In this document: positions 43,800 to 57,313 of the stretch, piece after piece
How positions within the stretch are numbered: position 1 is the stretch's first letter
Layout: each line of letters starts with the position of its first letter
Source: Antennarius striatus
Lineage: Eukaryota; Chordata; Actinopteri; Lophiiformes; Antennariidae
Reading direction: 5' to 3'
Assembly (NCBI RefSeq): GCF_040054535.1
Contig: NC_090783.1
Span: 6,902,001-6,966,000, forward strand
Length of the DNA stretch: 64,000 bases
Translations under genes and position numbers: made by a program
Notes under the pieces: model-generated
What the model saw: the letters and a program-made list of their open reading frames with translations, nothing else
Database searches by the model: none
What the model was told of the DNA's origin: nothing

Positions 43800-44196
43800 A
43801 GGGATCTAACTACTACTGTTAGCGGGCGTGCAGACGTGCGGATGGTCAACCCCTCACCGCCGACGACTCACTTTGGGATTTAGACGACGAGGAATTCCGT
43901 CGGAACCTCCTTCTCTCGCCAGAGACACACATTAACTCACAACGATCACCGTTTGTTACCCCTAGTTTCCTCCAGTACTCTCTCACACACACACACACAC
44001 CGACACCCCGAAGGGGACCGTGGTCCACATCACAGGCGGACGGTGGGGTGTGATGCGGTCGCCCCGCAGCAGCGGCTCGCTGTTGTAAAGAGCTGGCGTT
44101 TGGTCGCCAGTCCCCGGGATTCGCTTCGGATTGAGCGGTCGCTGATTGAACCAGAGGAACCAGCCACCAGTCTGCAGCGGAGGGAACCTGTGGTGG
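43800..44196 (+). other. rnf24: rnf24 exon 1 (5' UTR)
   Basis: A CpG-rich segment ends CTGTGGTGG followed by GTGAGTTT, a strong donor at 44197. It would splice to the acceptor at 57163. The 5' end is not determined; 43800 is a placeholder. No AUG in this exon is in frame with and continuous to the coding start. Confidence 0.55.
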
Positions 44197-45544
44197 GTGA
44201 GTTTATTTGGATCTCTATCGGTAACATTTTGGGATGAAACTCAAACCGATAAATGTTGTGTTTTGGGGTCTTGTGCCGTCCGGTCCGTAGCGCGCTAACG
44301 GGAACCATTATGTAACGTCACACACACACACACACACACACACTTTAAGGGAACGTGGTAATGTTTTTGTGTTGACATGATCGCATTTAAGTGTTTTTAA
44401 ATGACATTAAAGGTCAATATCATCTGTAATGTCCACCCGTGACGCTACGCGTTAACCTTAGTTTAGCGAGCCCACGCCCGGTTACCTCCCGTTCAGCTGT
44501 CATTGATTAGCCGCGGAGATGCTAGCTGGCCCTGGTTATCGTTAAGGCTTCGTGGAACCATTCATGTTTGCTCTAATAGACTGACTCAAAGTCAAGTGTA
44601 TTAAAACACTTGTTATATGCAAGACATCTTCAAAAGTTGTCAACAGATTTTTATGGAATTTGGTCACAGATTGGATTTGGGGCCATGGAAGATTTGATTA
44701 AATTTTAATGTGGCTTCTTGATGAGATATTTATGTTACAGCAGGTTATACCCGGGCATGGGTAGTTCATGATGTTCTGTCACAATGCAGATTACATTACT
44801 TGTATTCAACAATGCGTAATTATCACTGCACAAACAGTGCTAACAAGATATGTGTTTATGTATTCAAGATCAGTGCGCACTTGTTATGCTGTTTGTTGCA
44901 GCCTTAAACCTGGAACATGGATCAGATCAACACACTATTGCAGGGAGTGATGGTGCTCCTCTCGTTTGACAGAGGGGACAATCAGAGACACAAAGAATTA
45001 AAAAATATAGTAAACAGAAATGGGTGATTCTGCTATCATAAACAAAACCTGAGAGGAAAATAGCTGATCAATTGAATAGTGTCGGGGGGTTTTAAACCAC
45101 GGATCATAATTTTTAGTTATGATTGATTGCTGGACAATTCATTGCTTTTAAATTCAAATCTTCTATGTGTTTGGTCATCTGTAATCATCTCATTTGTTCT
45201 CTGTGCTTCAGATCTAGAAATTTCATATTACAATTGGAAAAAAAAAATCAGCATTTGTCAGTTCTTTAACTGAAGTAAAAATGCTGATTCTTTAGTTAAG
45301 GATCGTGCAGATATTTGCTTTTGTTTGGCTTCACTGAACTTTGAGTAAAAAGTCAAAGCAGTCTGTGCAGGAACAATGCTGCAGCTTCAGGGCTGTATGC
45401 ACTGAATCCGATGCGTTATGTTGTGATACTGAACACCATATAGTCAGCTGTAAAATTGTAATGTGCATTAGACTAGTGTTTCAGGAACAACAGAGTCCCA
45501 CAAATAGTTCCCTCACCGTATAGTTTCCGTGGTATTGTACTGGA
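44197..45544 (+). other. rnf24 intron 1, left part
   Basis: It starts CpG-rich, has a (CA)n tract at 44319-44342, and is then unremarkable AT-rich sequence. Confidence 0.6.
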
Positions 45545-46530
45545 GTAGCTGAAGTATGTGAGAGCAGTGCAGGACACGTATGAGGACTGTAAGAAAGTGG
45601 TGAGGTGTGCTGTAGGTGTGACAGAGGAGTTCAAGGTGGAGGTGGGTCTGCATCAGGGATCAGCTCTGAGCCTCTTCTTGTTCGCTATGGTGATGGACAG
45701 GTTGACAGACAAGGTTAGGCAGGAATCTCCACAGACTATGATGTTTGCAGATGACATTGTGATCTGTAGTGAGAGCAGGGAACAGATGAAGGAGAAGCTG
45801 GAGAGGTGGAGGTTTGTCCTGGACAGGAGAGGAATGAAGGTTAGCTGCAGTAAGACAGAGTACATGTGTGTGAATGAGAGGGACCCAAGTGGAAGAGTGA
45901 GGTTACAGGGAGAAGAGATCAAGAAGGTGGAGGATTTTAAGTACTTAGGGTCAACAGTCCAGAGCAATGGAGAGTGTGGAAAAGAGGTGAAGAAGCGTGT
46001 ACAGGCAGGATGGAACGGGTGGAGGAAAGTGTCAGGTGTGATGTGTGATAGAAGAGTTTCAGCTAAAATGAAAGGAAAGGTGTACAAAATTGTGGTGAGA
46101 CCAGCGATGTTGTTTGGTCTGGAGACAGTGTCACTGAGGAAAAGACAGGAGACAGAGCTGGAGGTAGCAGAGATGAAGATGCTGAAGTTCTCTTTGGGAG
46201 TGACCAGGAAGGATAGGATCAGGAATGAGTACATCAGAGGGACAGCACATGTTAGAAATTTTGGAGATAAAGTCAGAGAGACCAGACTGAGATGGTTTGG
46301 ACATGTCCAGAGGAGAGAGAGTGAATATATTGGTAGAAGGATGCTGAGTTTTGAACTGCCAGACAGGAGGCCTAGAGGAAGACCAGAAAGGAGGTTTATG
46401 GATGTAGTGAAAGAGGACATGAAGATAGTTGGTGTGAGAAAACAGGATGCAGAAGACAGGGTTAGATGGAGGCAATTGATTCGCTGTGGCGACCCATGAA
46501 GGGAAAAGCCGAAATGAGAAGAAGATACAG
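45545..46530 (+). mobile_element. RTE-clade LINE, 3' half with intact C-terminal frame
   Basis: A 313-codon open frame on the plus strand covers the reverse transcriptase from KYVRAVQD through FADDIVICSES (catalytic Asp pair) and the thumb (SLGVTRKDRIRNEYIRGTAH) to the C-terminal GHVQRRESEYIGRR, RPRGRPERRF and RWRQLIRCGDP, then a stop. The 3' tail 'gcgacccatgaagggaaaag' follows. The 5' half, with the endonuclease, is missing, as is common after incomplete reverse transcription. It is closely related to the copy at 1882-2737 and the 3' scrap at 54378. It lies in sense orientation in rnf24 intron 1. Confidence 0.88.
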
Positions 46531-49195
46531 TACTGGAGATCTGTGTTGAATGTGCTTGCACTTAATGGAATATACCAAATGTTCAAATTTGGTAAACCCG
46601 GAGATTGATACCATTGACTAAACTATACTTGACCCAACCTCCTTGATTCAAAACCAGTCTTACAATGTGAGGTGTGGAAACCTGAAAATACAATGGAGAA
46701 ATGGCATCAAATACATTCTGATTTTGCTGGGTTTTTGGTATTCCATCAAACTTACCAAAATCCAGATCATCACCCCGCTTAGTTTGTCAAGGGTTTTTTT
46801 TTTTTAAATAGGGTTAAGGTTTACCTATGTCAGTATGTCAATGTGTGTCTGGTTAGCTGGCGTCTGATCAGTGTTTGACGATGTAATAAAATCTAAAAAA
46901 AACCCAACAGCTTTCATTTATGTGATATACACATTGGCAGAAATGCAACGGAACAGATCATCTGTATGAAGCAGGATTTGATGTAGATCTTGTTTTACAA
47001 GAACTTTTCCGGAGGTTGTTCTGTTTTAGACGGTACCACCATTTAGTGACAATGCACAACACCACCACGGAGTAGCCTTCAGTGCTACACATTCTTTTCT
47101 TCCACCTTCTGTGAGCACCTCATCAGCTGTAACAGTTGGGAACACCTGAAAGTTAAAGCTGCGTATGTAGTTTGGCTACTTGAATATAGAGGTCACCGAT
47201 TTGTTTTGTGCAAGATATTCAATACCTGCTGGGTGGGCATTGACAGTATAAAATAAAATGAAAACTTTCCTTGGTACAAATGACAATTTCTCCTAATAAG
47301 TGGTTCTCAAAGTTTCACGTCACATTTTATTATACGTTCAGCCTTACTCAAACCTCGTCAGAGGTGTTACTAAAAATCAATAACAGGTACTCCTAATCCA
47401 ATGGAACCCCCCAAAAAAGTTAAGTACAGTTAAAAGTGTAGTTTTGTGATGCAGATTGTGATATATTTAATGGTGAAAATCAGTGAACAAGTTGGATATG
47501 TTTCCTTCATTTGCTATAATAATATCCATGTAATGATAATCATTCCGTCGCAGCCTGAGCTCAAAGACTGACCCTGTCTTACAGTAACAGGGTCTGAAAA
47601 CTTTTTGTGACAATGGCTGTACTCATTGTCATGGGTGTTTTCAAGTTTCATGTGTTTTTCCAATGAAAAAAAAGTTGTGGTAATGCTTTTCCTCACCATG
47701 CTAGTGACACTGAACACGATGACATCATATAGCAACCAGTGTCTTGGAATTCCTTTATCACCAAACCTCCATGACTAGCAAAACTTCCTCTTTAAAGGCG
47801 TGTGTGTCTGTCCAGGGGCACGAGCGTCCCAAGACACAATTTTGTACCATGAGTATAAATCTTTGCCTGCCACTGGCTCTTGGGCGGGTTTAAGTTTTAT
47901 ACTGTGAGTTAAGCTTTGTTTTTAAGTAGTTTTTTTCAACACATAATGTGGTTTTATTTTCATCTTTAAACTAACAGAGCCTGTTCAACATATTCCACAT
48001 TTCTTTTTCTTAGCAAAGAGAATACAGGTTTGACAGCTACAGCATATGAAAGGGTAATGATCAATACTTCAATCACCTCCCATCAGTACCTGCAGAGGTC
48101 ACATACTAATGTGGAATATTAAGATGAAAAAGTGAAGCTGATGCACAACAACAAGATGGCACTTCATTTGGTAGTAGAATCACAGCACCAGTAGGTTTTC
48201 CAGCAATGAAGCCTGGAGCTGTCAATTGAAATATTTTGACAGCTCGGCAGCAGAGAACACCTCTGTAAGGGAAAAAATACCTGCAGGTAGGTGTCAGGGA
48301 TCTGGCCAATATATGCAAGTCGATTAGAACGACTTGCATATTTCAACATGTAATTTAAAATATATAATATAGTCAGTCCATTAAATGATTAACAATTGAA
48401 TATTAATATTTGGTTCAGTTGTAGATTGTGATCTTGATACTTGTTTTGAATTGTCTGTTAGTTTGTGTATTTACACATGGTTAGAGTCTGATAACCTGAA
48501 GAACTCATTCGTATTGATGTTGTCTTCATGTTTCAGGCTTCACCTACTCACTCTCACATAACTGCAGGTTTTATTTATAGTGACTGTGACCCTGGAGACT
48601 GCAGGTCAAGGGTCCCCTTTTATTTTGTTGGGTAGCTGTGAAAATACATGGCGTAACATAAGAACAAAATTTGAATGTTTTTCTGTTAAATAACTAATAA
48701 TTATTCTTGAATAATAATTGGTTTATGTTCAAAAGAAGTACTTAACCACTCTATTCAAAGAAGTGCTTGTCTGGATACTGGATAAACCAGACAAGAGTTG
48801 CCAGTTCACAAAAATAGAAATTGAGCTAGAAAAGAAAGCAAAAATAAGAGTCAAATGACAGAAGTTGCCATGGTGATGTGGAACACTGAAAATGGAAAAA
48901 CCATGCAGAAAATATCTGGGCCGCTTATAAGGGGACGAGAGTGCTGAGAGACAGCTGTGTCTGTCAGTTTGCCTTGTTTGTGTCAGCTTGTGTTGCTATC
49001 CGAGTTCACGGAGAAACGATGGGCTGTCAGCGGAGGGAGGGGGAGTCACAGAGCAAATGCACAAACAGTCATAACCAAATGCTTTCAGTTTGACCCCATT
49101 TTCATTTGATTTGATTTCCAGTCAGATCTCAAGTAGCTAGTTACTGTTGTGTTCATTCGTGGATGATGGCATTTCGATGCCACTCTATGTTACTG

Positions 49196-49196
<1 letters not shown>
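46531..49196 (+). other. rnf24 intron 1, middle
   Basis: Mostly unique-looking AT-rich sequence. A TATA-like site at 48926-48930 precedes a G-rich stretch and a 24-codon frame with a good start context (49019), described in the findings. Confidence 0.4.
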
Positions 49197-49277
<81 letters not shown>

Positions 49278-49284
49278 TGTGTGT
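49197..49284. repeat. (GT)n microsatellite
   Basis: About 85 bp of GT with one AT interruption near the right end. Confidence 0.95.
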
Positions 49285-50144
49285 GACAAGCTGGCTCTTT
49301 TCTCACTGATGATAACATCTTCAGGACAGATCATTTTAATGTCAACCACATCTTTCAGTATTTGATATTTTCAAAGATATCTTTTTTTCACATAAAGAAA
49401 TTGAATAGATGGGTTGATTCATAATACAATTTTTATTCCACTGTCAGAGTTTGACAGAAATCTCTATGAGAGGTGACTCATGACAGCCATGTGCTTCTGA
49501 TACTTGCAGTAAAGTAACTGACCAGTGATTGATATGACACGACACTTGCAAAAGTTCGTTGGCCTCAGTTAACAAAGTGACTTACAGCAATTGTTGTACT
49601 GAAAAGAAATGACTAAATTGGTTTGGAAATCACCCACACAAGGTTGGATGCATGTTTGTAAATGTAGAAAATTTGGATGATACATCTAAATCCAGCCACT
49701 GGAATCCTATCGGCAGATGACATTAGGTTGACCTTGCCAGCTCCACTTCAGTTCTGGGCCTCCCACGTCTCCATAACTGGAGTTATGGTTAGAGTGACCT
49801 CCTAACTGTACAATCTGGCCCAACGTGGAAATAAAATAAATAAATAATCTTTTTGCCATGCATATCTCAGGATTTCATGAGGAAATATCTGCTACTTTCA
49901 CTAGTGATTTGGTGTGTAATAATTTTGTATAGTCTTTATTAAGATGATAAAACATCTCATGATCTACATGTCTGACAAAGGTGCTAATAAACTATAGAAA
50001 ATAAAAAAGAAACAAAAATTAATTAATTGTTATCCACCTTCATTTAATATTTCCTCATATTTTCATCTTAACTTAATTTTTCCTTCAGTTCGAAGACACT
50101 TTTATGACTTCAGATTTTTTGTTTCTTGTAGTGTATTTCATACA

Positions 50145-50665
50145 GTGGTATGGATACGTACCAAATATGCCCGATATGTGCAGATACACTGGCTCATTCA
50201 TATTTCTGCGACATAACTTGAAAATAGATGTAAGTCGAATGAACTGTTTTCCAGACTAAATTGAAGATAACTATTCCCAGTTCTGTACTGTACTTTTTTT
50301 TATGAATGCATTTTCAATATTTAATATAAATTTACTTTAAACTTACAAATAATCAAATTTTATTTTTTTAATATAGTACAGAAAAAAGTTCCCCTCTTAT
50401 ACGTCACCTCTCATCATCAGCTGTTCTTTCCGCATTGCACATGACGGTGGCTGCTACGGCCTAATTATATGATATTATGTCTTTTTATTCTGATTTATTG
50501 TACAGTAGCATGATATTGTGTGCTTTTAAGACTTTTCTAGTGATTTTAAAAATCCAATATTTGGACGTAAATTGAAAATGGTGTGAACTTGATTTTTATT
50601 TTTTATCACCAACGTGTAATTGAGAAGGACGTAACTAACACGACATAAGCCGAGGTTTACCTGGA
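50145..50665. mobile_element. Non-autonomous mariner/Tigger-like element, diverged copy
   Basis: It shares ordered blocks with 61637-62625: 'gtaagtc...tgtttcc', 'aagataactattcccagtt', 'ttttttaatatagtacaga', and an end 'gacataagccgaggtttacc' resembling 'gacgaaagctgaggtatac'. No transposase is present. Confidence 0.5.
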
Positions 50666-52903
50666 GATATTGATTTATTAAAAATTAATACTTGAGCATT
50701 TGAGTATGACAGTCTATATCAATTTGGTGAAGTAGTTCTTGTTTAATGTCTCGCTGTTCAGTCAGGCATCATTTAATTTCCACAGTTGTGCTGCTGGTTC
50801 TACCGGCTTTTGCTCCCAGGTTGACTGAGGAGGTTGCAGCAGGTGAGTCAGACTGGCGGTGCACATCAGACAAGGGTACATTCACTGATGTGTACACCAC
50901 ATGTGCGTGTGAAAGTGTTTAATCATGCTAGCTATGCATCATTCCTCTTCAGGATGCTGTAACACTTTTTTGAGGGCTGTTTGCAGAGCATGGCACAAAG
51001 TACAGATACTCCATTCTTTCCTGTAAACTGAACCTCAATGTGAGCATGTGTGAACTTTATTTAGGAACCGATAAACAAGTTAGAAGTCGAAATAAAACTC
51101 CTTTTTGCTATCCCAGTGGAATCCGAGGTTTAGGACCAGTTCCAATTTGGAATTGGGCTTCAATTCCAAACCCAACCTATCACACAGACGCACAAGCCAA
51201 CATAGTTGATCAGTGAATGTTTCGCTCCACCTGTGTCTGCTGTGTTTTCACAACAACATTTGAGCTGCATGTAGAGGAGGCCTGGTGAAGATGTAGCAAA
51301 CTAAAACAGTCAAAACTAGCATGGCAGTGAATGACACTGATTCAAGCAGGTAAATACAAACTGCAGCACTGGTAGGTAAATATGAAACTGAGAATGCACC
51401 AAACTCTATGCATTTATTGGGATGTGGAGGGGTGAAGTGAGGTTAAGCAAACCTCAATAGTATCGTCCTTCCATACCAAAAAAAAATAAAAACAGGCTTG
51501 AATTCTAAAATGTGTCTCCATATGTATTTAAGCAGCCATGTACAGTCTTAACATTTGCCAAACAGCTCCAAAAATAGCTTGATATGTGATGGCATCATGT
51601 TGATTTCTGGTGATGGATCAGATGAATAAGTGGTGAGCTTTTTGGGTGGTAGGATATGTCAACAGCCACTGCTTCCATGACTTCCCAAAACTGTTCAGCA
51701 TCAACATGAATTTGGTCTTTGGAATTTGGACCACAGCCAACGCATTTTGATCGGCTACATTCTGCCTCTGACGCTCTGGTGTCTGCTGCTGGCATATTAT
51801 GTTTCTGGTGTGAAAGTCCTGGACTAGCTGCAGTTACTAGTGGAAATTTCCACTTCACATTTGGCCAGCATCCTGTGAATGACATCCTGGTTCTATCACA
51901 AGAAACCCCAGAACAGAGGAAAGGATTTCATGTTGCTGTTTAAGGGGAATTTAATATTTAGTATGGTGATCAATGCAGAAAATGTATCATTTGATCATTT
52001 ATAATTCGATCATTCGAGTATATAAAATATATATATATATATTGTTTAAAAGGACCAGGTATGTGGCCACATTGTCAAATGGCGTCACAATTCGGCAACA
52101 GCATGAGATCTCTTTACAAAAGATAGTGACTTTGAAGGAAAATAATTCCTGAATATGTTCAGTATGTTTAGCATGAGCTGATGATATAACGATGATATAT
52201 TTGTTTCTGGACTTAAATGTTCACTTCTGTGTGTTGGTCACATTTGTTTCTCTTCTTGGCCTTTATCTTATTTTTTCTTGGTATTTATCTGTCACACCAC
52301 AGTTGAGGAAAACACTTATTTTGTGTTCCATCACAGTGATTCCCTTATTCATGCCCATGTCTTTAAATATGAGGGAATTTGCAGATTGTTGTTTTCAGTT
52401 ATGTAGTAGGGTGAGGTCATGTGAAGTCTGAGGGAAATGGTGGCAGAAAAACTGGGATGCAATTCTCATCCACCATTTCCAACTAAAAGACGTGGTTTCA
52501 TGCTAAGTCATCACATTCACTCTGAATGCTATTTGTCCTCACACAGGATTACCCTCTTTGTGAGGTGCATTCACAATGACACTGCATTTGTAACTGGTGT
52601 GCGTCTCTACCTCAGTTGGTATGCAATGGAGATGGCTTGGTCAGCACCGCCACACTGAGCGCTCACATTTTTTGCAAAACTAGGTTCAAACCAAGTGAAA
52701 CATTCCAGTTTTGCTTTTGTTTTGAATAGGCCTTTCAGTTTCCAAGGGAGACAGGAACCATGAGTTGGTTTTATGTTCACACAAAGTCATTTTGGATCGA
52801 TAAGCAAAGAAGAGGGAATTTGGGACCTAGCCTAGACTAGGTTTATGATGTCATGGTCGACATGTGTATTTTTCTACTTCCTCTCAGGAGCTTACATGAG
52901 GCC

Positions 52904-52905
<2 letters not shown>
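50666..52905 (+). other. rnf24 intron 1, further part
   Basis: No recognised exon. A minus-strand frame at 51885-51595 (with CVGCGPNSKDQIHVDAEQFW) looks protein-like but I cannot place it in a family. It may be old transposon sequence. Confidence 0.35.
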
Positions 52906-52963
<58 letters not shown>

Positions 52964-52998
52964 TGTGTGTGTATGTGTGTGCGTGTGCGTGCGTGTGA
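52906..52998. repeat. (GT)n microsatellite
   Basis: About 90 bp of interrupted GT, with GC variants at the right end. Confidence 0.95.
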
Positions 52999-54377
52999 TT
53001 ATGCTTAGTGGTAGGTTTGACTATATGATGGGGGAACTTGTGTGTGCATTATTAGTTTCTGTGGCGAAATTCTTATCCTCACACAGGTGCAGTTCAGTAG
53101 CACATGTTGAATCATTATGTAAGAGGCTCATGTAAAATGACGTTTTTGTGGTATGTGGGTTGTGTACCGCAAAGGGGTCAGATTTCTAAATCCCTGCATG
53201 AACCCAGTATCCTCTTGGTCGGTGAATCTCGATACTGTCGTGTTTCTCTTAGCAGAAATGAACAGCCTAGGAGCAAAAGACTTATTGTACTTAAAATTAT
53301 CCTTTTTTTAAAACTCTGTTATCCAGTCTGATCATATCTGACTAATATGCATCAGGTGTCTCGTTTGCCTTGGGCATAGGAACTCATTTATATAACTCAG
53401 TGTAGGAGTTAATCTGTTGCTTTTCGTGGCACCACTGCAGCATCGGGCTGTGTCATACATCCATTATATGCTGTGTGCAAAATTCGATGCGATTAATGCA
53501 GAGATGATAAATTCCACATGGGTTGCAGTTTTACATGACTTTTAGTAGCTTTCCCCTACATGTTAAGAAGACATCTCATCAGTCTGTAACCCCAAGGAGT
53601 CAATTGTATTCATGATTATCATAGATGATTTTTAATGAAGATAGAAGTAAGGAATTATTCAGAAGCTTGTATGAAACAATTACATATTAAAGTTCCCATA
53701 CCCAACCCGGAAGCTAGTTAACTCACCCTTTAGAAAGATGCCATCCTTGTTTGAAGACCTGTTTGAATCAGTAATAGAGATTATTCTTGCCGTTTTGACA
53801 TGTTGCGCTGCAGCATGTCAACACGGCAAAAAAATCAGCAGGAGTTTGTTGTTGCTGTTTCAAGTCAGAGAGAAACAGGACTAGGTTTTGACATTAAGTT
53901 TTAATGAAGAGGGGAAAGAAGGGCTACGAAACAAGTCAGACAATAGGTGGCAACCCACTGAAAAGTCTTTCAAAGACAAGATGTGCCATGAATGACTGGG
54001 GTAAGAGATCAATACAGAAAGTTTTTCCCTGATTGCTCCAGTTCAACAATTTTTCTTTTTCTTTAATCTAGACAGATACATAATTATTACAAAATAACTA
54101 TTGTTACACAATTATTTTTAATTGTTCAAGGTTACTTAATTGTCTTATGTGAAGACCAATTGTCAGAGTCTTGGTGTCTTGTCAGTTCATTCGCCAGAGG
54201 GTTTTTGTGGTTTGTGTGTTTGCAGGAAAGGTGTGTTGCTTGCATGTTTTGTTTTTTCTTTGAGCATGCAAAGCGAGGTTGTCTCGTCTGTGTTTGCAGA
54301 GAAGGACAAGAAACGTGACTCAGGTCACAATGTAGCCTTGAAATTCGGGAAAAAACATTTTAGCATAATTTCATGGG

Positions 54378-54512
54378 TTATCTTCTTTTCCTTTCGGCTT
54401 TTCCCTTCAGGGGTCGCCACAGCGAATCAATTTCCTCCATCTAGCCCTGTCCTTTGAATCCTCTTCTCTCACACCAACTACCTTCATGTCTTCCCTCATT
54501 ACATCTAAGTCA
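54378..54512 (-). mobile_element. RTE LINE 3'-end fragment
   Basis: The minus strand ends 'attgattcgctgtggcgacc' then 'cctgaagggaaaagccgaaa', the same 3' terminus as the plus-strand copy at 46470-46525. It is severely 5'-truncated (about 130 bp). Confidence 0.85.
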
Positions 54513-56189
54513 TTAAAAGTTCCTGCAATCAACAGCTAAAATGGTGCATTGTGTTATTAAATTGCACCAGCTATCATAGGTCATAGTTTGAGAAGTGAGT
54601 GATCCTGTAGGGTCAGTGCTATTGTTCACACTATCCACGCCCCACAGTGTTTTGGAGGTGTGTGGTGTGTGCCAGTCTGGGTGGTGAGCCTGTGTGTTTT
54701 GCATCCTCTTGTTTGTAGTTCCTAACTGATCCAGAACTGGGTGAGGGTGGAGCTGACTGGTTTCACTTTGACTTGAAGTGTAACCCAGGGCACTGTGTTC
54801 CGCTCCCCAGCCGGACATGATGTGTCTTTCTCCTCTGGAATGTGAGTACAACTACCCACATAGTTCTATTATTTGTCTACGTTTTGCATGAACATCCATT
54901 CCAGTCCTACAAACATGGCTGAGTGATTAGCTTAGCTGTTTCCTGATTGAGTTGTAGGGTTCATCCACATAAGTTATGTTTCTCTCTAACAGTTTTTTAA
55001 GCTCAAGTATAATCCATGCATGTCATAGTGATCGCAGATAAAACCGCTACAAATCAGTAAGGAACACAACATGAAAATACAGCACCAGTATGTGATATAC
55101 TGTACCAGTCCTTGGGCTGATGTCCACATCTCTACTTCAGGCCACTGCTTGATTAGAATACACCAAAGGATGTGAAAGGAGAGAAGAGTTCAGTTAACTC
55201 CAAGTCTAAATTTAATATATCCATGACGCGCTTCATAGAGCTTTTGTTTGCCAAATTTGTTTCGAAGCTGATGAGAGAAGAACGTTAATTGTAATGTAAA
55301 TGACTGTCATTGTTAATGTTACTTCTTTGCCTGCTAATATTTGCAACTGAAATGTTTTTTCGTGGCAAAGATGTTATCAACTTAAAACTAAGTTGGTTCT
55401 TTTAATTTTGATGTGAAAATTTTAACACAGGTGTTAATAGTTGATAACATTTGGAGCCAGCCCCATGTGGTCATTGGTTGAATTACAGATTTTGTTACAG
55501 CACATGAGCTTCATTTTTCAGCAGCACGTTGCTGTTTGGGTGAAGTCCTTGTAAATGTGTTGACACTAATCCTTACTACCCCAAGTCTCTTATTGCACAA
55601 GCTAAATGTGTTTACTGTTGCAAGGCATTACTATTAAAGCTGCAGTCATGTTACATAATCGTACTGATAGCTATTCACTCTACACCTTTTTTTCTTTTTT
55701 TTTCTTTTTTTAAGAAAGGACTATTTCTGGTCTGTTACGGTATGCACGTGGCAAAAATAATTACCAGGAAAGGATTGTTTATGGCCTCAGTAGAACCTAC
55801 AAAACTTTCCACTATCCATAGGAGGGTAGAGGAATGAAGCTTGCAGTGTTAAGCAGAGGGGAGGGGCACAAGACTGGATTCCCGAATGGGCAAAAGTTAT
55901 TTCTGTCCCATCCTCCTCCCCCTCCTCCTCCTTTCTGGGTAGGTGTAGACATGTCTGGTCATGTGCCTTTTGGTAAACTGAGTAAGAGTACTTGACCAAT
56001 AGTGTGTTCTGGCTTTTTTGTAGATGCTTTACGGAAGAAAAACCCATCTGTTGGCTTTCACATTCCATTTAAAAAAAATCTTTACCAAAAGGGAGCAGGG
56101 TGGTTCCTTCCTGCTTTGGTTGGACGAAGCTATTCCTCTTCTCAGTTGTATTCCAAATATTTGTTTGAAATTTATGTTCATTCATTCAT
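54513..56189 (+). other. rnf24 intron 1, distal part
   Basis: The first 340 bp carry a 112-codon minus-strand frame (54851-54513) whose ALGYTSSQSETSQ and HPDWHTPHTSK pieces look like fish retroelement C-terminal sequence, but I cannot prove it. The rest is AT-rich, with a T-rich run at 55687-55712. No exon is visible. Confidence 0.4.
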
Positions 56190-56468
56190 TTGGTTACTGG
56201 AACCTATCTCAGCAGACTTACTGACGAGATGCAGGGGACAATTTGGGCGCGACACCGTTGCACCATGGAGCCACATGGAAGACTTAGCACCACTCACACA
56301 CATTCATACCTAGGGGCAATTTGGAATAAAGTTCATGTGTTTTAGAGGTGGGAGGAATCTGGAAAACCCAGAGAGAACCCACACAGACATGGGGAGAACA
56401 TACATACTCCACACAGAAAGGACTTGAACTCTGAACCTTCTAGCTGTGACTTACTGTGGCATCATTCC
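56190..56468 (-). repeat. Old SINE family S copy
   Basis: It shows 'ctggaacctatctcagcaga', 'gggcaatttggaataaa', 'gaggtgggaggaatctggaa' and 'acccagagagaacccacaca' in the family's minus-strand order, more diverged than the other copies. No target duplication is seen. Confidence 0.7.
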
Positions 56469-56569
56469 GCTCCCATATACATAAATACATTAATATTTAA
56501 CATCAATGAAATTGAAAACTGTTTGAATTTAATGAGAAACACACATGCTAAATTTATCAAGATCAGTTG

Positions 56570-56738
56570 TTTTGCCCTTGATGCACAAGCCCTGGAACGC
56601 TTCTGCCGTCCAGGGGACTGGGGACTCCCTGAACACTGCCAATCTGCCCTTGAGCAAGGGACCCCATAAAATGCACCATAAAGTAGCTGGTAGCTGCTCC
56701 TGCCTGCCACTGTATAAAATTGCATGCTTACACGCCCC

Positions 56739-56769
<31 letters not shown>

Positions 56770-56790
56770 CGTGCGTGTGCGCGCGCGCTG
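56570..56790. repeat. Dispersed repeat ending in (GT)n/(GC)n, left arm of an inverted pair
   Basis: 'tctgcccttgagcaaggga' is a block common in fish repeats. 56693-56738 followed by (GT)n is the exact reverse complement of the segment ending at 60814. It lies in intron 1, about 400 bp before rnf24 exon 2. Confidence 0.7.
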
Positions 56791-57163
56791 AGTAATAAGT
56801 GTTACATCTACATGCACACATGTGGAGTGGACTCTCTCCATTTATATTTAATAATTTAGATTTTATCCAGAAAAAGAAACTTTGCTGTCACAGATTTTCA
56901 ACAGAGATATGGTCGCTGAAATATTTTTGTGAACTGCAGTCAGCTGTGTACAGACTGGTGAAGATGTACCCAACATTGTTTGTATCATTTACTGCTTTGC
57001 TGCTATTGGTCCAAGATATTTTCAGCCACACAGTGTCTGTACAGTGTCGAAATAGAAGAAGAAATAACCTTGCAAGTTCCCATTTGGGGAAATTATTTTT
57101 TTATTTTCTTTTTTATATTGAAATACTTACGTCTTCTGTGTTATTTGTCTCTCTCTCCTCCAG

Positions 57164-57313
57164 AATATCCATGAGCTCCGATTTCCCGCACTATAGTTTC
57201 AGGATGCCAAATATAGGGTTTCAAAACCTTCCCCTTAACATCTACATTGTCGTGTTTGGGACGGCCATCTTTGTCTTCATCCTCAGCCTCCTCTTCTGCT
57301 GCTATTTAATAAG
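57164..57313 (+). CDS. rnf24: rnf24 exon 2 (start codon, transmembrane segment)
   Basis: Acceptor 'tcctccag' ends at 57163. The ATG at 57171-57173 follows 7 nt of leader. It encodes residues 1-47 and two bases of Arg48. Donor GTAAG begins at 57314. The longer open frame running in from 56799 is intron read-through. Confidence 0.96.

Larger units (their letters stand above)
43545..44320 (+). promoter_or_regulatory. rnf24: CpG-rich promoter region of rnf24
   Basis: CpG frequency is clearly above background from about 43545 to 44300. GC-box-like 'cccccgcccccttcagcccc' lies near 43690-43710. No TATA box is evident. The region leads into the exon with donor at 44197, consistent with a housekeeping-type dispersed promoter. 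Confidence 0.65.

Noticed and set aside
43846..44308. Minus-strand frames in the CpG region as an antisense gene
   Set aside because: Open frames are expected in GC-rich sequence. There is no family resemblance or splice structure.
51595..51885. Protein-like minus-strand frame as a new gene
   Set aside because: Single short frame, no splice sites of note and no recognised homology. Kept only as a note within the rnf24 intron description.
56799..57170. Upstream in-frame extension of rnf24 (172-codon frame)
   Set aside because: The acceptor at 57163 and family conservation place the start at 57171. The extension is intron read-through of low-complexity sequence.
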